Shown: positions 1 through 12,201, numbered from the stretch's first letter. The stretch is DNA of 64,000 bases from Heliocidaris erythrogramma (GCA_025617745.1 CM046853.1:17963036-18027035), one strand, 5' to 3'. The notes: generated from the letters alone by a model not told the origin. Made by a program: numbers and translations.

Positions 1-179
1 ACTTGCGGCCCGCGAGACGATTTCATGCGGCCCGCCAAAATATCTGGTAAAACAGATTTTGTTTTATGTAATATTTCAATGCATAATACATCATCCTAAC
101 CATTGGTATTGATTAAGGTATCAAAATTTTTGCTCGCTAGATTCGCTCGCTTGCTGAATAAAAGCCCCAGGGGGCACGA

Positions 180-3070
180 CGCTTACCTGAGGTGGATAAA
201 TTCACATCTGGTGCATGTTCTCTCTAGCACATGAAGAACTTTCATTCTACATCTATAGAGGTATCTCTATACACAATACCAAGTCTGAGCTTCCTACCAA
301 GTTCGGTTAAATTCCAATCATGGGTTTTGGAGAAGCTGAAAATGTAAAAAGTTTATGGATGGCAGACAACTTGCCCCACCCCCCCCCCCCCCCCCTCCAG
401 TATGTTACCCCCACAGACCCCCTATAGGGCCACCCAGAAAAAAATCTCCATACACAATACCAAGTCTGAGCTATTCCTGGTTCTGGAGAAGATGTTTGAA
501 ATTTACATAGCTTTTACACTTGGGGGCTCTCCCCCTGGGCCCCCTGGGGGCCACATGTACCATTTTAGCAACTTTGGGTCCCCTACCCCTAAGGATGATT
601 CCTACCAAGTTTGGTTGAATTCCGATCATGTGTTTTGGAGAAGATCAGAATGTACATTTTGCCTGGCAGCGCCCCCCCCCCCTCCAGTATGTTACCCCCA
701 CAGGGTCCCTATAGGGCCACTCAGAGAAATTTCATGAACATTCATTCTTCATCTATAGAGGTATCTCCATACACAATACCAAGTATGAGCTATGCCTGGT
801 TCTGGAGAAGAAGATGTTTGAAATTTACATAGCTTTTACAATTGGGGGCCTCCCCCTGGGCCCCCCTGGGGGCCACATGTACCATTTTAGCAACTTTGGG
901 TCCCCTACCCCTAAGGATGATTCCTACCAAGTTTGGTTGAATTCCGATCATGTGTTTTGCAGAAGAAGATCAGAATGTACATTTTGCTGGGCAGCACCCC
1001 CCCCCCCCTCCAGTATGTTACCCCCACAGGGCCCCTATAGGGCCACTCAGAGAAATTTCATGAACAACATTCATTCTTCATCTATAGAGGTATCTCCATA
1101 CAAAATACCAAGTCTGAGCTATGCCTGGTTCTGGAGAAGAAGATGTTTGAAATTTACATAGCTTTTACAATTGGGGGCCTTCCCCCTGGGCCCCCCTGGG
1201 GGCCACATGTACCATTTTAGCAACTTTGGGTCCCCTACCCCTAAGGATGATTCCTACCAAGTTTGGTTGAATTCCGATCATGTGTTTTGGAGAAGAAGAT
1301 CAGAATGTACATTTTGCCTGGCAGCACCCCCCCCCCCCCTCCAGTATGTTACCCCCACAGGGCCCCTATAGGGCCACTCAGAGAAATTTCATGAACAACA
1401 TTCATTCTTCATCTATAGAGGTATCTCCATACAAAATACCAAGTCTGAGCTATGCCTGGTTCTGGAGAAGAAGATGTTTGAAATTTACATAGCTTTTACA
1501 ATTGGGGCCTTCCCCCTGGGCCCCCCTGGGGGCCACATGTACCATTTTAGCAACTTTGGGTCCCCTACCCCTAAGGATGATTCCTACCAAGTTTGGTTGA
1601 ATTCCGATCATGTGTTTTGGAGAAGAAGATCAGAATGTACATTTTGCCTGGCAGCACCCCCCCCCCCCCCTCTAGTATGTTACCCCCACAGGGCCCCTAT
1701 AGGGCCACTCAGAGAAATTTCATGAACAACATTCATTCTTCATCTATAGAGGTATCTCCATACAAAATACCAAGTCTGAGCTATGCCTGGTTCTGGAGAA
1801 GAAGATGTTTGAAATTTACATAGCTTTTACAATTGGGGGCCTTCCCCTGGCCCCCCCCCCCCCCCTGGGGGCCACATGTACCATTTTAGCAACTTTGGGT
1901 CCCCTACCCCTAAGGATGATTCCTACCAAGTTTGGTTGAATTCCGATCATGTGTTTTGGAGAAGAAGATCAGAATGTACATTTTGCCTGGCAGCGCCCCC
2001 CCCCCCCCCCCCACCAGTATGTTACCCCCACAGGGCCCCTATAGGGCCACTCAGAGAAATTTCATGAACAACATTCATTCTTCATCTATAGAGGTATCTC
2101 CATACAAAATACCAAGTCTGAACTATGCCTGGTTCTGGAGAAGAAGATGTTTGAAATTTACATAGCTTTTACAATTGGGGGCCTTCCCCCTGGGCCCCCC
2201 CCCCCTGGGGGCCACATGTACCATTTTAGCAACTTTGGGTCCCCTACCCCTAAGGATGATTCCTACCAAGTTTGGTTGAATTCCGATCATGTGTTTTGGA
2301 GAAGAAGATCAGAATGTACATTTTGCCTGGCAGCACCCCCCCCCCCCTCCCCCCTCCAGTATGTTACCCCCACAGGGCCCCTATAGGGCCACTCAGAGAA
2401 ATTTCATGAACAACATTCATTCTTCATCTATAGAGGTATCTCCATACAAAATACCAAGTCTGAGCTATGCCTGGTTCTGGAGAAGAAGATGTTTGAAATT
2501 TACATAGCTTTTACAATTGGGGGCCTTCCCCCTGGGCCCCCCCTGGGGGCCACATGTACCATTTTAGCAACTTTGGGTCCCCTACCCCTAAGGATGATTC
2601 CTACCAAGTTTGGTTGAATTCCGATCATGTGTTTTGGAGAAGAAGATCAGAATGTACATTTTGCCTGGCAGCACCCCCCCCCCTCCCCCCTCCAGTATGT
2701 TACCCCCACAGGGCCCCTATAGGGCCACTCAGAGAAATTTCATGAACAACATTCATTCTTCATCTATAGAGGTATCTCCATACAAAATACCAAGTCTGAG
2801 CTATGCCTGGTTCTGGAGAAGAAGATGTTTGAAATTTACATAGCTTTTACAATTGGGGGCCTTCCCCCTGGGCCCCCCCTGGGGGCCACATGTACCATTT
2901 TAGCAACTTTGGGTCCCCTACCCCTAAGGATGATTCCTACCAAGTTTGGTTGAATTCCGATCATGGGTTTTGGAGAAGAAGATGAAAATGTAAAAAGTTA
3001 ACGGACGACGGACGACGGACAAATTTCCATCGCAATAGCTCACTCGAGCCATAGGCTCAGGTGAGCTAAT
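180..3070. repeat. Satellite of about 335-bp tandem units
   Basis: Eight consecutive units are visible. The motif CCAGTATGTTA (one unit has CTAGTATGTT) recurs near 397, 684, 1010, 1341, 1673, 2014, 2356 and 2692, so the period is 326-342 bp apart from a shorter first unit of 287 bp. Each unit holds a C-homopolymer of variable length, a GGGCCCCTATAGGGCC segment, and a block around CCTAAGGATGATTCCTACC. The units are near identical apart from C-tract length, so the array is young or homogenised. It ends at about 2990-3070 with GGACGACGGACGACGGAC and an A-run. The short reading frames inside (rich in PPPP) are read-through of the repeat and shift with the C-tracts; none is called as a gene. Confidence 0.95.
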
Positions 3071-3251
3071 AAAAAAAAAATCCCAGAAAGTTGTTATACG
3101 GGTAAGAGATGTCAGTCTAATACGTCTTTGTATTTAATACTCTGTGGGCCTGCAACACAATTTCAGGAATATTTCTGGCCCACCTGACACAATAATTAAG
3201 AACCTGCTAACAGGAGACGGATGTGTTTGGTGGAAGCTACTGTTTTTTCAC

Positions 3252-4188
3252 TTAAAGTAGATATTCAAAGAAAATCACAAATATGGCAATTAATGTATCA
3301 CTAGAAACTGGGAAGCTTACAGATGGCAATCGTATAAGTTTTATGTCAACTGCGTATCTGGTGGTTATAAAAACACAAATAAAAGCTCTTCTCAGCATCT
3401 GGAATATCCGAGGATTCGCCAGAAATATAGCGATGTTTTGATGTCGTCACACTCGGGATCGATCCTGCTTAAGCAGACGACGTCCTATAATGAATGAACG
3501 TAATTGCAATGCAATTATTTATCAAATTATAAAGAGTTTGGTGTATTTAAACATGACCTTATTTCACACCATTATAAAGGGAAAGTGAAACTGATTCTGA
3601 TAGCTAAAACCGTTTGATTGTAAATACATAGGAGAAGGGTCAATGATCAATGAAATAAACCCCACTTTCAAATTGAAAAGCCCTCCGAATAATAGCAGGA
3701 TGGTATTCGTTCCCTCTTGAAACGCCGAACATGCCCCGGTGCAAGCAGCTGAAAATACAATGGCGTCTTATTTTGTTTACAAGTGACTGATTCCTTTATT
3801 TTTTTAACGCTGCATTTTTCATCAAAATAATACCATACACGAAGTTAAGAGTGAGGCAACAGACTAACATTAAGACTGACGCTAGTGAAGGAAGAGAAAT
3901 AAGTGAAGAGGAGATGACAAAATAGGCTCTGAAAAATGTGTAAGATGTTATGGGACATCGTCTGCTTAGACAGGACTGGTCCAGGGTGTGTCGTCACATA
4001 TCTCAGCAGCGTTCGAGGAGCTCTTCAGCTGCTATATCGGGGGCTGTATTTTACCGTTTTATAATTGATAATAATCATTACTTCAAATGTTTCCAAGCGT
4101 TGAATTTGGATAACCTTGTTTAATTTATGCCATCTATGCAATAATAAGTATTAAGCCAATATTTAAAATCATTAACGTTCTACTTTAA
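3252..4188. mobile_element. TTAA-flanked non-autonomous element, copy A
   Basis: This 937-bp block is repeated in the same orientation at 31416-32349 with very few differences. Both copies begin TTAA-AGTAGA and end TCTACT-TTAA. The short inverted ends plus TTAA on both sides fit a piggyBac-like target duplication, although TTAA is itself palindromic and could belong to the terminal repeat. The flanks of the two copies are unrelated, so this is transposition rather than segmental duplication. No transposase coding region is present. Confidence 0.8.
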
Positions 4189-4411
4189 CTTTCACGGAAA
4201 TCTAATAATTTCATTGGTCAGTTGACAAAATTTTGGGGGAAATCTGTCACTTATATTACTTACTTATTGCACGGGAATGTAAATTGAGCGTTAAAATGGA
4301 AATCTAAGCCTTTTTGGGGATGAGCAGTGTGCCTCCCCCGACCATGCAAACTCAGGGGAATACAAGATGGTGACTAGCGGGAACGTGAGTAAACGCAGTT
4401 AGCCTACCATC

Positions 4412-4708
4412 ATGCACCCAAGCATCCTATTTCAGTTTTTGGCATTCTTGTTTGCCTACATTCATTCTCGTATATGCACATCAACCTTGAATGTAAAGAT
4501 GATAAACAAGAATGCTAACATGCCTTCCCAACATGGGCATGCAGACTTCAGAGTGCAGTTGACGAGAAAAACAGCTTACTCACAAGGCAGATCGAGTGTA
4601 CTAGTTATTTTACTGCTATTAGCTGGTGACATTCAACTCAACTCTGGTCCCAGAGCTAGAAATGTGTTTCCATTTGGTGTTTGTGAGCAACCAGTAACAT
4701 GGTCATAA
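4412..4708 (+). pseudogene. LINE ORF1 N-terminus with degenerate 2A-like peptide
   Basis: The 98-residue frame starts with a hydrophobic segment. At residues 71-80 (nt 4622-4651) it carries AGDIQLNSGP, preceded by a leucine-rich stretch. This is the layout of 2A ribosome-skipping peptides found at the N-termini of some APE-type LINEs of sea urchins and other invertebrates, whose core is D(V/I)ExNPGP. Here the key NPGP reads NSGP and the Glu is Gln, so skipping is probably lost. After residue 80, a Cys-containing segment (GVCEQPVTWS) leads past the stop into further Cys/His spacing near 4715-4850 that resembles the PHD-type finger of CR1 ORF1 proteins. The start codon is simply the first Met of the open stretch. 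Confidence 0.7.
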
Positions 4709-5290
4709 GTTGCAGTACGCTGCTCGAACTGCTCAATCGGGCATCACAAGTCATGTGAGAGCATCAACACAAAAGAGTTGTCTCACATAGAGAAGCCTGA
4801 TGTTGTATGGCACCGCCATAAGTGTAATAGTGCAAACATGATAGTTTCACTTTTCACAGCTAAGAACTGGAAACAACAAACACCTTTTTTCCTCTTTCAA
4901 ACCTTGAGGACTCTCTGGACACACTTGGTAGGAATGAGCCCTTCAACCCAACTCTTGCCAGTAGCCCATGAAATAAGACCAAGGTCTACCTCCCGAAACT
5001 CATCAGCCTCAACCACCTCAGGCTTGTATGGTAGTAGACTGTCCAGCACCTCCACCGAGACTGCATCTAGTAGACCAAGCAACACCTTAACTTCATCAAG
5101 TATGGTCACAAACACGAGCAGCCTCCGTCAAGGGAACGCAGGAAATCTCAGACTCCTGACTGTAAACTGCTGTATTATTAGAGGGATGGGGAAGAAGGCA
5201 GAGTTCAACGAAGCACTTAAGTATGTCAAACCCAGCATTGTGTGCAGAACTTAATCATTGCTCCAAGACATCAAACCTGGCCTGAACCCA

Positions 5291-5537
5291 GGGGCGGTAT
5301 TCTGAAAACTGTGTTATCTTTTGTGTTAAGGAAAACTGTGTTAATTGTCTAACAATTGAAATTGCGCGCAATAAACACTAATCATTGGTGCTTGCGCAGA
5401 TGTCTCTGTTAACTTTACGCGGGCACAGCCATCTTTGCGCAATCATTAACCAATGACTTGTACTAATTTTGATTTGTTATGACAATTAACATCGTTTTAC
5501 TAACATAAAAGATAACACCGTTTTCAGAATACGGCCC
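5291..5537. mobile_element. MITE with about 38-bp TIRs inside the LINE
   Basis: The left end GGGGCGGTATTCTGAAAAC continues into GTGTTATCTTTTGTGTTA. The right end is its inverted copy, finishing GTTTTCAGAATACGGCCCC at 5537. The LINE endonuclease reading resumes after the right end. At 247 bp with no coding capacity it is a typical MITE. A target duplication could not be fixed (CCAG on both sides overlaps the ends). Confidence 0.85.
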
Positions 5538-5807
5538 CAGGAGACAAAGCTGTTAATCAGGACAGCTGTGTTGGTGGTGTTTTTTTTGCAGTAAACACTG
5601 AAATCATGTGTAACGAACTTCCAGACATGCTCACTAAATGCGAAATAAACTGGACCAAAATCCAAACATCCAAGTCAGCTGAGGCGTACTTTGGTGCCTA
5701 CTACATGCCCCATTGCAGACCCCAAGATATCACGAGACTTTGACGAGTCGCGTAAGAAACTCTTGTAGAGGTACAATAAAACCATTGTCGTCTCAGGTGA
5801 TTTCAAT

Positions 5808-6038
5808 AGACCTGTTTACTAAGTGATTCAAATTTTATGCATACTTTTGAAACAAAGGTTGTTCTTGACAACCTGAAAGCTTGCCAGAGGCTTGTCAGAC
5901 ATAGCAAAAAGTAATGTATGCAAACTGGATTCCAAGTATTGTAGTTCATTCATTAATAACAGGTTAATGGAATACCTCGTTACTAGGTCCCCAGGAAAGA
6001 AACATCCATAAATTTGAATCACTTAGTAAGCAGGTCTA
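5808..6038. mobile_element. MITE with about 30-bp TIRs inside the LINE
   Basis: AGACCTGTTTACTAAGTGA at the left is inverted at the right as TCACTTAGTAAGCAGGTCT, and the match continues into ATTCAAATTTATG. It splits the LINE endonuclease between the GDFN motif and DIDWQ. Related interior sequence (a region like GCCAGAGGCTTGTCAGAC and the CCATAAATTTGAA end) recurs near 26890-27060 and 29190-29280, so it belongs to a family with several diverged members in this window. Confidence 0.85.
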
Positions 6039-6479
6039 TTGCCCAGACATAGACTGGCAAACCCTCTCTGTACGTCCAGATGCCCAAGACAGAGATGTCC
6101 AGCAAGCACTGATAGACCTGACTCTTGAGCATGGTCTAGTGCAAGTTCACAGCCAACCAACGGGACTTGACGTCAAGCTACTCGATCTCGTGCTGACTAA
6201 CAACCCAGCGCAAGTCAAATCATCCTACAGAATCCCAGAAATTAGTGATCATGCTATGGTTGTCACAGACTTTGACATGCAGCCAAACATCATCAAGACA
6301 CCACAGAGGAAGATTTTCATGTTCAGACATGCTAACTGGGATGACCTGAGAAAGGAAGTAGCTGACGTATCCCAGAAAGTCAATGAAGAAAGAAGCGTGG
6401 ACAAACATACAAGACCAATGGACTACACTAAGGGACTACACTAAGGGACTCACTGATGGACATTGTAGAATGAAAGATC

Positions 6480-7673
6480 CAGCCTAGGAAATATTTTTTT
6501 TTTTTAGGGGCTACTTTTTAATTTTACGGGGCTATTTCTTATATTATTGGGGCTACCATTTTAATGGATAATGCGGATTGATTATCAATTTAGGTTTTTG
6601 CTGTTACATTGGTACTAATCATACTATCTTATGCACAGGTTTACTTTGTCATAATGCCCAATTTAATTTAAAAATTTAGATTTTTTTAAATTTTAACTTC
6701 ACCCCCTCCCCCCCCCCCCCCCCGCCCCAAATCAGAATATTCTTTTTTTTCTCAAAATTTGAAGGAAGCAATGAATAGGTCAATTTCAGCGGAATTTACT
6801 GTAATTAGGCGTATTTAATGCGGAGATATTTTTGGTGTTTGGTGGGTTTTTTTTCTCGCACTTAATACTCCTATATCTGGCCGCTTGGACGTACAAATGT
6901 ACACTGCGATTTTTTTTTTCCAATTTGTTTTTCACGGATACCATCTCACTCGATGAGTATCTCGTGCAAAAATACCCCGTCATAAATCCACCGATTTCTT
7001 GATTTATAGCACGTTTTCGGTGACTCTGTTCTTCACAACCCGACTTTATAAGCACTGCGTGCTTTGAAAAAATGGCACTAATTCTGTATTTTTAAGGCAG
7101 GCTTTGGCTTTACAGATTTATTTTTTGAGGTGACTATTGACTTAATGTTGTAAGGGACAATTTCTGTGTATATAGATCTATCTAGTGATAGTCTCATTAC
7201 ACGGATGTTGGTAATTTTAGACCTCTCGTTGTAACAGCGATAATGCGTTTCGGAAAGGAAATTTTCCCAAAAGGTGTCGCAAAAAGACTTTTTTGAAGCT
7301 CTCGATGAATTTATACAACCCTGATTTAGAATGTGTGTGGTATGCGTGAAAAAAGCGCAATCTTTAGTTTCCGTATCGATATCTTGCTATATATCTGGCT
7401 AGGCTATGCACATGCATTGCACAATTGCTGTCATTTGATCTGGCGTTCACGATGCTATACATTTGCGATGTACCAAGTCTGAGTCAACAACGAAATAAAA
7501 GGTAAAATTTAGCTGCTTTTTGAGCATAATAGTGATTTTCTTTCGAATCATTAACGGGGGCTACTCATGAGAAAACGGTCGCCCCCAAATACAGGTTTTC
7601 CAGCATTTATTAGAGCGATTCGGGGGCCGACGAGGGCGAAATCGCCCGTCGCCCCCGTGTATTTCCGACGCTG
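6480..7673. mobile_element. hAT-like non-autonomous element, 1.19 kb
   Basis: The 8-bp sequence GAAAGATC lies directly on both sides (6472-6479 and 7674-7681). The ends are CAGCCTAGGAAATA on the left and, inverted, CAGCGTCGGAAATA on the right. An 8-bp target duplication with CAG-type termini is the hAT superfamily signature. The interior is AT-rich with repeated GGGGCTAC/CGCCCCC blocks near both ends and no transposase frame. It interrupts the LINE between endonuclease and RT. Confidence 0.85.
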
Positions 7674-7699
7674 GAAAGATCCCATCAAAAACCAGCAAC

Positions 7700-9073
7700 C
7701 GCAGATGATCACTCCCTAGAGAGCAACAAAAACACCAAGCCCTTCTGGAACTACATAAAAGCTAAGAGGAATGAAAGGAGTGCAGTACCACCCCTCATGC
7801 AGGAAGGAAAACTGATTACAGTGAGTTGAAGGCAACCACCCTCTTACGAGTAAGATAAGACAATTCAAATCCGTCTTCTGATAACAGCCCTACTCAAAGC
7901 AAACGACCAGAGGAAACAAACAGATCTTGTGAAACTAGACTTCTCCAAGGCATTCGATAAGGTGCCCCATGAGAAACTCCTGCATAAACTTGCATCTTTT
8001 GTCCTGGCTCAATCCACACATGGCTCAGGAACTTCTTAACAAAGCGTCACCTGAGGGTCGTCATCGACAGGGAGACCTCACATGATGGCCATGTCGATTC
8101 AGGCGTTCCTCAGTGGACGGTACTCAGACCCCTCATGTTCCTGTGCTACGTGAATGACCTACCGGATACTGTGAAGTTACAAGACAGACTGTCCCCAGAC
8201 AATTGACTCCTTTACCACCAGATCGGAAAGCAGCAAGATCATCATATCCTGCAAGGCGATCTTACAGCACTAAATGCTTGGGCAGAGAGATGGGACATGT
8301 GCTTCAATACAAAGGAGTGCTATACCATGAGCATCTACAGCAAGTCCTCCTACTTCTATCAACTGAACGACCACACTTTACAACATGTTCAAGACACCCG
8401 ATACTTAGGAATCACAATCTCTGAAGACCTTAAGTGGGAGATTGGGAGAAACAAGTTGCCAAGACAACACAAAAGGCCAACTGGGTTTTATCCCTCCTTC
8501 ATAGAAAGTACATGAATAAACCTCCATTTCTTTCCTGAAAACATCAAACAATTTACAGCATATACTGCACTTGTAAGATCCCTTCTCGATTATGGTGCCA
8601 CATCCTGGGATCAATACTTGCAGAAGGACATTAACAGACTCGAGAACGTACAAAGACAGGCAGTATGCTTCATTACCGGAAATATGTGTTAAGAGATGAG
8701 GGCTTCAATACCAACAAGCTCGCCAAGCTCCATCTCCCAACCCTGAAGGAACAAAGACGAAATCTCAAACTCGCCCTCTTCTTCAAAGTGGTCGGGGCTG
8801 GTGCCAGCTCTCCCAATTCAAAACATTGCTCAACCCATAAAATCAAAGTGCTGTATCCGTGCAAAACAATTTGAAAACTGTAATGCTACAAATATCACAG
8901 ATAGACAAGTGACAAACAACAGCAAGTGCTACAACGCCATCAGAGCACAAACTGAACAATACAGGCACTCGTACTTTCCATCTACCATCATTGAGTGGAA
9001 CCACCTGAGTGACAGCATCGTGAACTCATCATCTACCAACATATTCAGAAAGGCCATTGACAGTGCCTTCTGA
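7700..9073 (+). pseudogene. LINE reverse transcriptase and C-terminal domain remnant
   Basis: Broken frames carry RT hallmarks: KLDFSKAFDKVPHEKLLHKL near 7930-7990, GVPQ near 8102, FLCYVNDLPDT near 8140-8170, and TRYLGITISEDLKW near 8395-8435. The FADD catalytic box is not recognisable. The last stretch (about 8800-9073) ends in an FPSTIIEWNHLSDSIV motif typical of the C-terminus of CR1/L2-like ORF2 proteins. Frameshifts and stops near 8020-8200 and 8440-8700 make it non-functional. It belongs to the same element as the endonuclease remnant upstream. Confidence 0.85.
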
Positions 9074-9301
9074 GCACCCCCGCGCCCTCTCTCAACCAAT
9101 GCGTTTATGCCCAGCAGGGCCCTGCATCGTATACACATCCAGATCCAGATTCACTTGACATGCTTGAGTTAACATGTGACTTGACTTGACACTGTCCACA
9201 TTCTGAATTGATATTAATGTTGCATTAGCGCCTGATAGATCTATTTTAGCTTGCGTTCATGCGAACATTTTTTGCCTCAGAATCACGGTTTTGAACACTG
9301 T

Positions 9302-10759
9302 TGCGTTCATGCAATTTTTTGTCGCTCGTAAAAATAAATGTGTTTGAGATCGCCAAACTGATACACACAAAAAGGTGCGTTTTGAAACATGTTCGCTGAA
9401 ATTGCATGATTGTAATAGAGATCTGTCATGTTTCTATGACATGAGAGAAGATGACAGAAGGAGAACAATAAAGGAAAACATAAGAAACAAACAGAGGATG
9501 AGGATTAAAACAAAGAATAACATAAGGAAAAACAATTAGAAAAAATGAAAAGAAGATCAAAACAAGGAAGAAAGAAAAAAAAATGATAGAAGAATAAAGA
9601 CAAATGACAAGGAAAGAGAGAAAGAGAAGATGAAAGGAATATAAAATCAAAGAATAACATAAGTAAACATAAAGAAGTACAAAAACATGAAAGGAAATAA
9701 ACAAGAATAACAAATGAGATAGACAGAAAGAGAAGGAAAGGAAAAAAAGAGATACATAGGAAAGGATGAATGAAACGATTACAGAAGGAAAGAAGAAAAA
9801 CAAACATAATAAAAGAAGGATGATACACTGGATAAAAGCAAAGAACATTAATGTTAAAGACAGGAAGAAAAGATGATAGATTGAAAAAGAAGATAAGACA
9901 ATAAGATAATATGAAGAAAGATAGAAATAAAGTACACAAGAAAGACATAAAGAAAAGAAAGATCAAAACAAAGAAAAGAATGTGGAAAGATAGAAAGAAA
10001 AAATGATAGAATAATGACGAATGATAACATGAGTCATAAGGAAAGACAGAAAGGATGAAAGAATGCTAAAGAATAGAGAATAACATAAGAAAAGATAGGA
10101 AAAGAACAGAAAGAAGGAAAATAAAGAGATACATAGGAAAGGATAAAAGAAAAGATGAAAAATTGAAAGAATAAAAAACATAAGGAAAAAAAGAAAGAAA
10201 AGATGATAAAGAGGATAAAAACAAAGAATAACACTAGGAAAGATAGGAGAGGATAAAGGAAGAAAGATAAAAAAATACAAAATTCATGAAAGAAGAAAAA
10301 TCTGGAAAACACGAGGAAAGGAAGAAAATACTGAAGACAGGAGGAAGAAACAAAGAATAACTTATGGAAAGATAGAACGAGAAAAAGAATTTACAGGAGG
10401 AAATATAGAAACAGAAGATGAAAGAAAACTAACATGACTAAAATGCATTTGAACGATAGAAAAAAAGGATGATAGAAAGAAGGCTAAAAATGAGTAACAT
10501 AATGAAATATTTTTGAAAAAGAAGAAGATGAAAGAAGAAAAATAAGAAAATGAATAACGAAGAAGGAAAAGTTGACCTTTCCTTCTTGGGTCAAACTGCG
10601 CAATATAGCTGTGCAAATGCGAAGCTTCATATGAGCGAGAATCAGCTTTGAAGTGAAATTGCATGAATGCTTTCCACAAGAAACGTGTTTTAAATCGTTT
10701 TGTATCGTGTTTCAAAATTCAATGTTTGTGATTCTAGCTTTAAAAATTGCTTGAACGCA
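9302..10759. mobile_element. Purine-rich minisatellite bounded by short TIRs
   Basis: TGCGTTCATGCAATTTTTTG at the left is inverted at the right as AAAAATTGCTTGAACGCA (10742-10759). Further weak inverted similarity follows (TGAAATTGCATGA near both ends). Between about 9425 and 10570 the plus strand is almost pure A/G with recurring AAAGAATAACATAAGGAAAG-like units. The long reading frames on the minus strand are Phe/Ser/Leu-rich translations of this tract and are not genes. The elements 15 kb downstream near 20.7-22.5 kb have similar purine-rich units. Confidence 0.7.
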
Positions 10760-11223
10760 CCCCTAGACTAGTGATAGTACTCGGTCTCACTCATAGGCCC
10801 TTGCCTACATGTATGTGGGACTGTGTCCAACATTCACTGTTGCAGCAGTCAAAAGCAGACAACAAAATTGCTCTAAACAAGAGTTAATTTTCTTAAATTT
10901 GCTACATTACCTGATTCAGAGACTCTTCAACTCTTACTTTGCCACAAATATAGGGATTCAGTGAAATTTTAAATAATTATTTTCCTCTCCTGTATGAATG
11001 ATCTAGCCTGGAAAAGGGCCTGCTGATACACACAAAAGCTTTTGAAGCCTATTCACCCGTAAAAGCTAGTCTGGAGTACAAGGTTATCTTCAGATAAGCT
11101 TGTACATGTATAAGTGACTCGGTCTAGTAGTAGAAGTCGTGGATAAGTTTTAGATCTATGTAGCTAGTCAACTCGAGAATGAAATAAAAAATTCAAACAA
11201 GATGAATGCGACTGCGTCTCCTA
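10760..11223. other. Unassigned intergenic stretch
   Basis: No gene, exon, RNA or clear repeat was recognised here. The sequence is unique-looking and AT-rich, with several stop codons in every frame. Confidence 0.5.
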
Positions 11224-12201
11224 TATGCCTCCGCCTAAATTCAGTTGATGGCTCAAACTGTTCTAGAAATATTTGATAACGAGGCTAAAAACCAGTAATT
11301 TCATGTAATTTCATGTAAATTGACCTCTGTGACCTCTGACCTTTGACCTACTTACCCCAAAATCTAATCAGTTCATCTTTCTATGGGGATACATACTGGT
11401 ACCAAGTTTGAAGTTCTCACCTCAGATAGTTCTTGTGATATCGCGGTAACGGTGCTAAAAACCAGTAATTCCATGTAATTTCATGTAAATTGACCTCTGT
11501 GACCTTTGAACTTTGACCTACCTACCCCAAAATCTAATCAGTTCCTCTTTCTATGGGGATACATACTGGTACCAAGTTTGAAGTTCTTACCTCAAATAGT
11601 TCTTCAGAAATCGCGGTAACGGTGCTAAAAACCAAGAATTTCATGTAATTTCATGTAAATTGACCTCTGTGACCTCCTTATCCCAAAATCTAATCAGTTC
11701 ATCTTCGTATGGGGATACATACTAGTACCAAGTTTGAAGTTCTTACCTCAAACAGTTCTTGAGATATCGCAGTAACGAGGCTAAAAACCAGTAATTTCAT
11801 GTAAATTGACCTCTGTGACCTCTGACCTTTGACCTCCTTATCCCAAAATCTAATCAGTTCATCTTCGTATAGGGATACATACTAGTACCAAGTTTGAAGT
11901 TCTTACCTCAAACAGTTCTTGAGATATCGCGGTAACGGTGCTAAAAACCAAGAATTTCATGTAATTTCATGTAAATTGACCTCTGTGACCTCTGACCTTT
12001 GACCTACTTACCCCAAAATCTAATCAGTTCATCTTCGTATGGGGATACATACTAGTACCAAGTTTGAGGTTCCTACCTCAAATGATTCTTCAGATATCGC
12101 GGTAACGAGAAGTGGGACGGACGGACGGACGGACGGACGGACGGACGGACAACCCGAAAACATAATGCCTCCGGCACCCACCTTCGGTGGGCGGAGGCAT
12201 A
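11224..12201. mobile_element. TIR element carrying about 170-bp tandem units, copy 1
   Basis: The element begins TATGCCTCCGCC and ends GGCGGAGGCATA. Inside are five units of about 155-172 bp, each with GCTAAAAACCA, TGACCTCTGTGACC, AAAATCTAATCAGTTC and ATATCGCGGTAACG landmarks. The right end carries a (GGAC)n tract (about 12115-12150), then ACCCGAAAACATAATGCCTC and a hairpin made by CCACCTTCGGTGGG. Related copies lie at 36954-37895 and 38246-44091. There is no coding capacity; the 12039-12221 frame is repeat read-through. Confidence 0.85.

Larger units (their letters stand above)
5139..6444 (+). pseudogene. LINE APE-type endonuclease remnant
   Basis: From about 5139 a frame reads LRLLTVNCC-IRG and then EALKYVKPSIVCRTE, the opening strand and catalytic-Glu region of exonuclease-endonuclease-phosphatase domains in LINE ORF2. 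Further pieces follow: GVFFAVNTE near 5577, a VVSGDFN motif near 5788-5808, then, beyond a MITE, DIDWQ near 6045. The open stretch at 6139-6444 includes LLDLVLTNNP and ISDHAMV, the C-terminal SDH motif. Two inserted elements and several stops break the domain. As a known family it would nick target DNA for target-primed reverse transcription; this copy cannot. Confidence 0.8.
4412..9191 (+). mobile_element. Decayed CR1-like LINE split by three DNA elements
   Basis: Fragments of a single non-LTR retrotransposon occur in the expected order on the plus strand: an ORF1 start with a 2A-like peptide (4412), a CxxC/PHD-like remnant (about 4680-4850), an endonuclease start (about 5150) and end (6139-6444), RT pieces (about 7915-8440), an ORF2 C-terminus (8570-9073), and a 3' tail of TTGAC repeats near 9175-9191. 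Stops and frameshifts are frequent, so it is inactive. Three foreign inserts interrupt it at 5291-5537, 5808-6038 and 6480-7673. CR1/L2/Rex1-like affiliation is inferred from domain order and tail; the exact clade is uncertain. Confidence 0.85.

Noticed and set aside
402..2843. Overlapping short reading frames rich in PPPP
   Set aside because: They repeat every 335 bp and change frame with C-tract length; they are satellite read-through.
9426..10715. Minus-strand Phe/Ser/Leu-rich frames up to 153 codons
   Set aside because: Reverse complement of a purine-only minisatellite; composition explains both the openness and the apparent membrane character.
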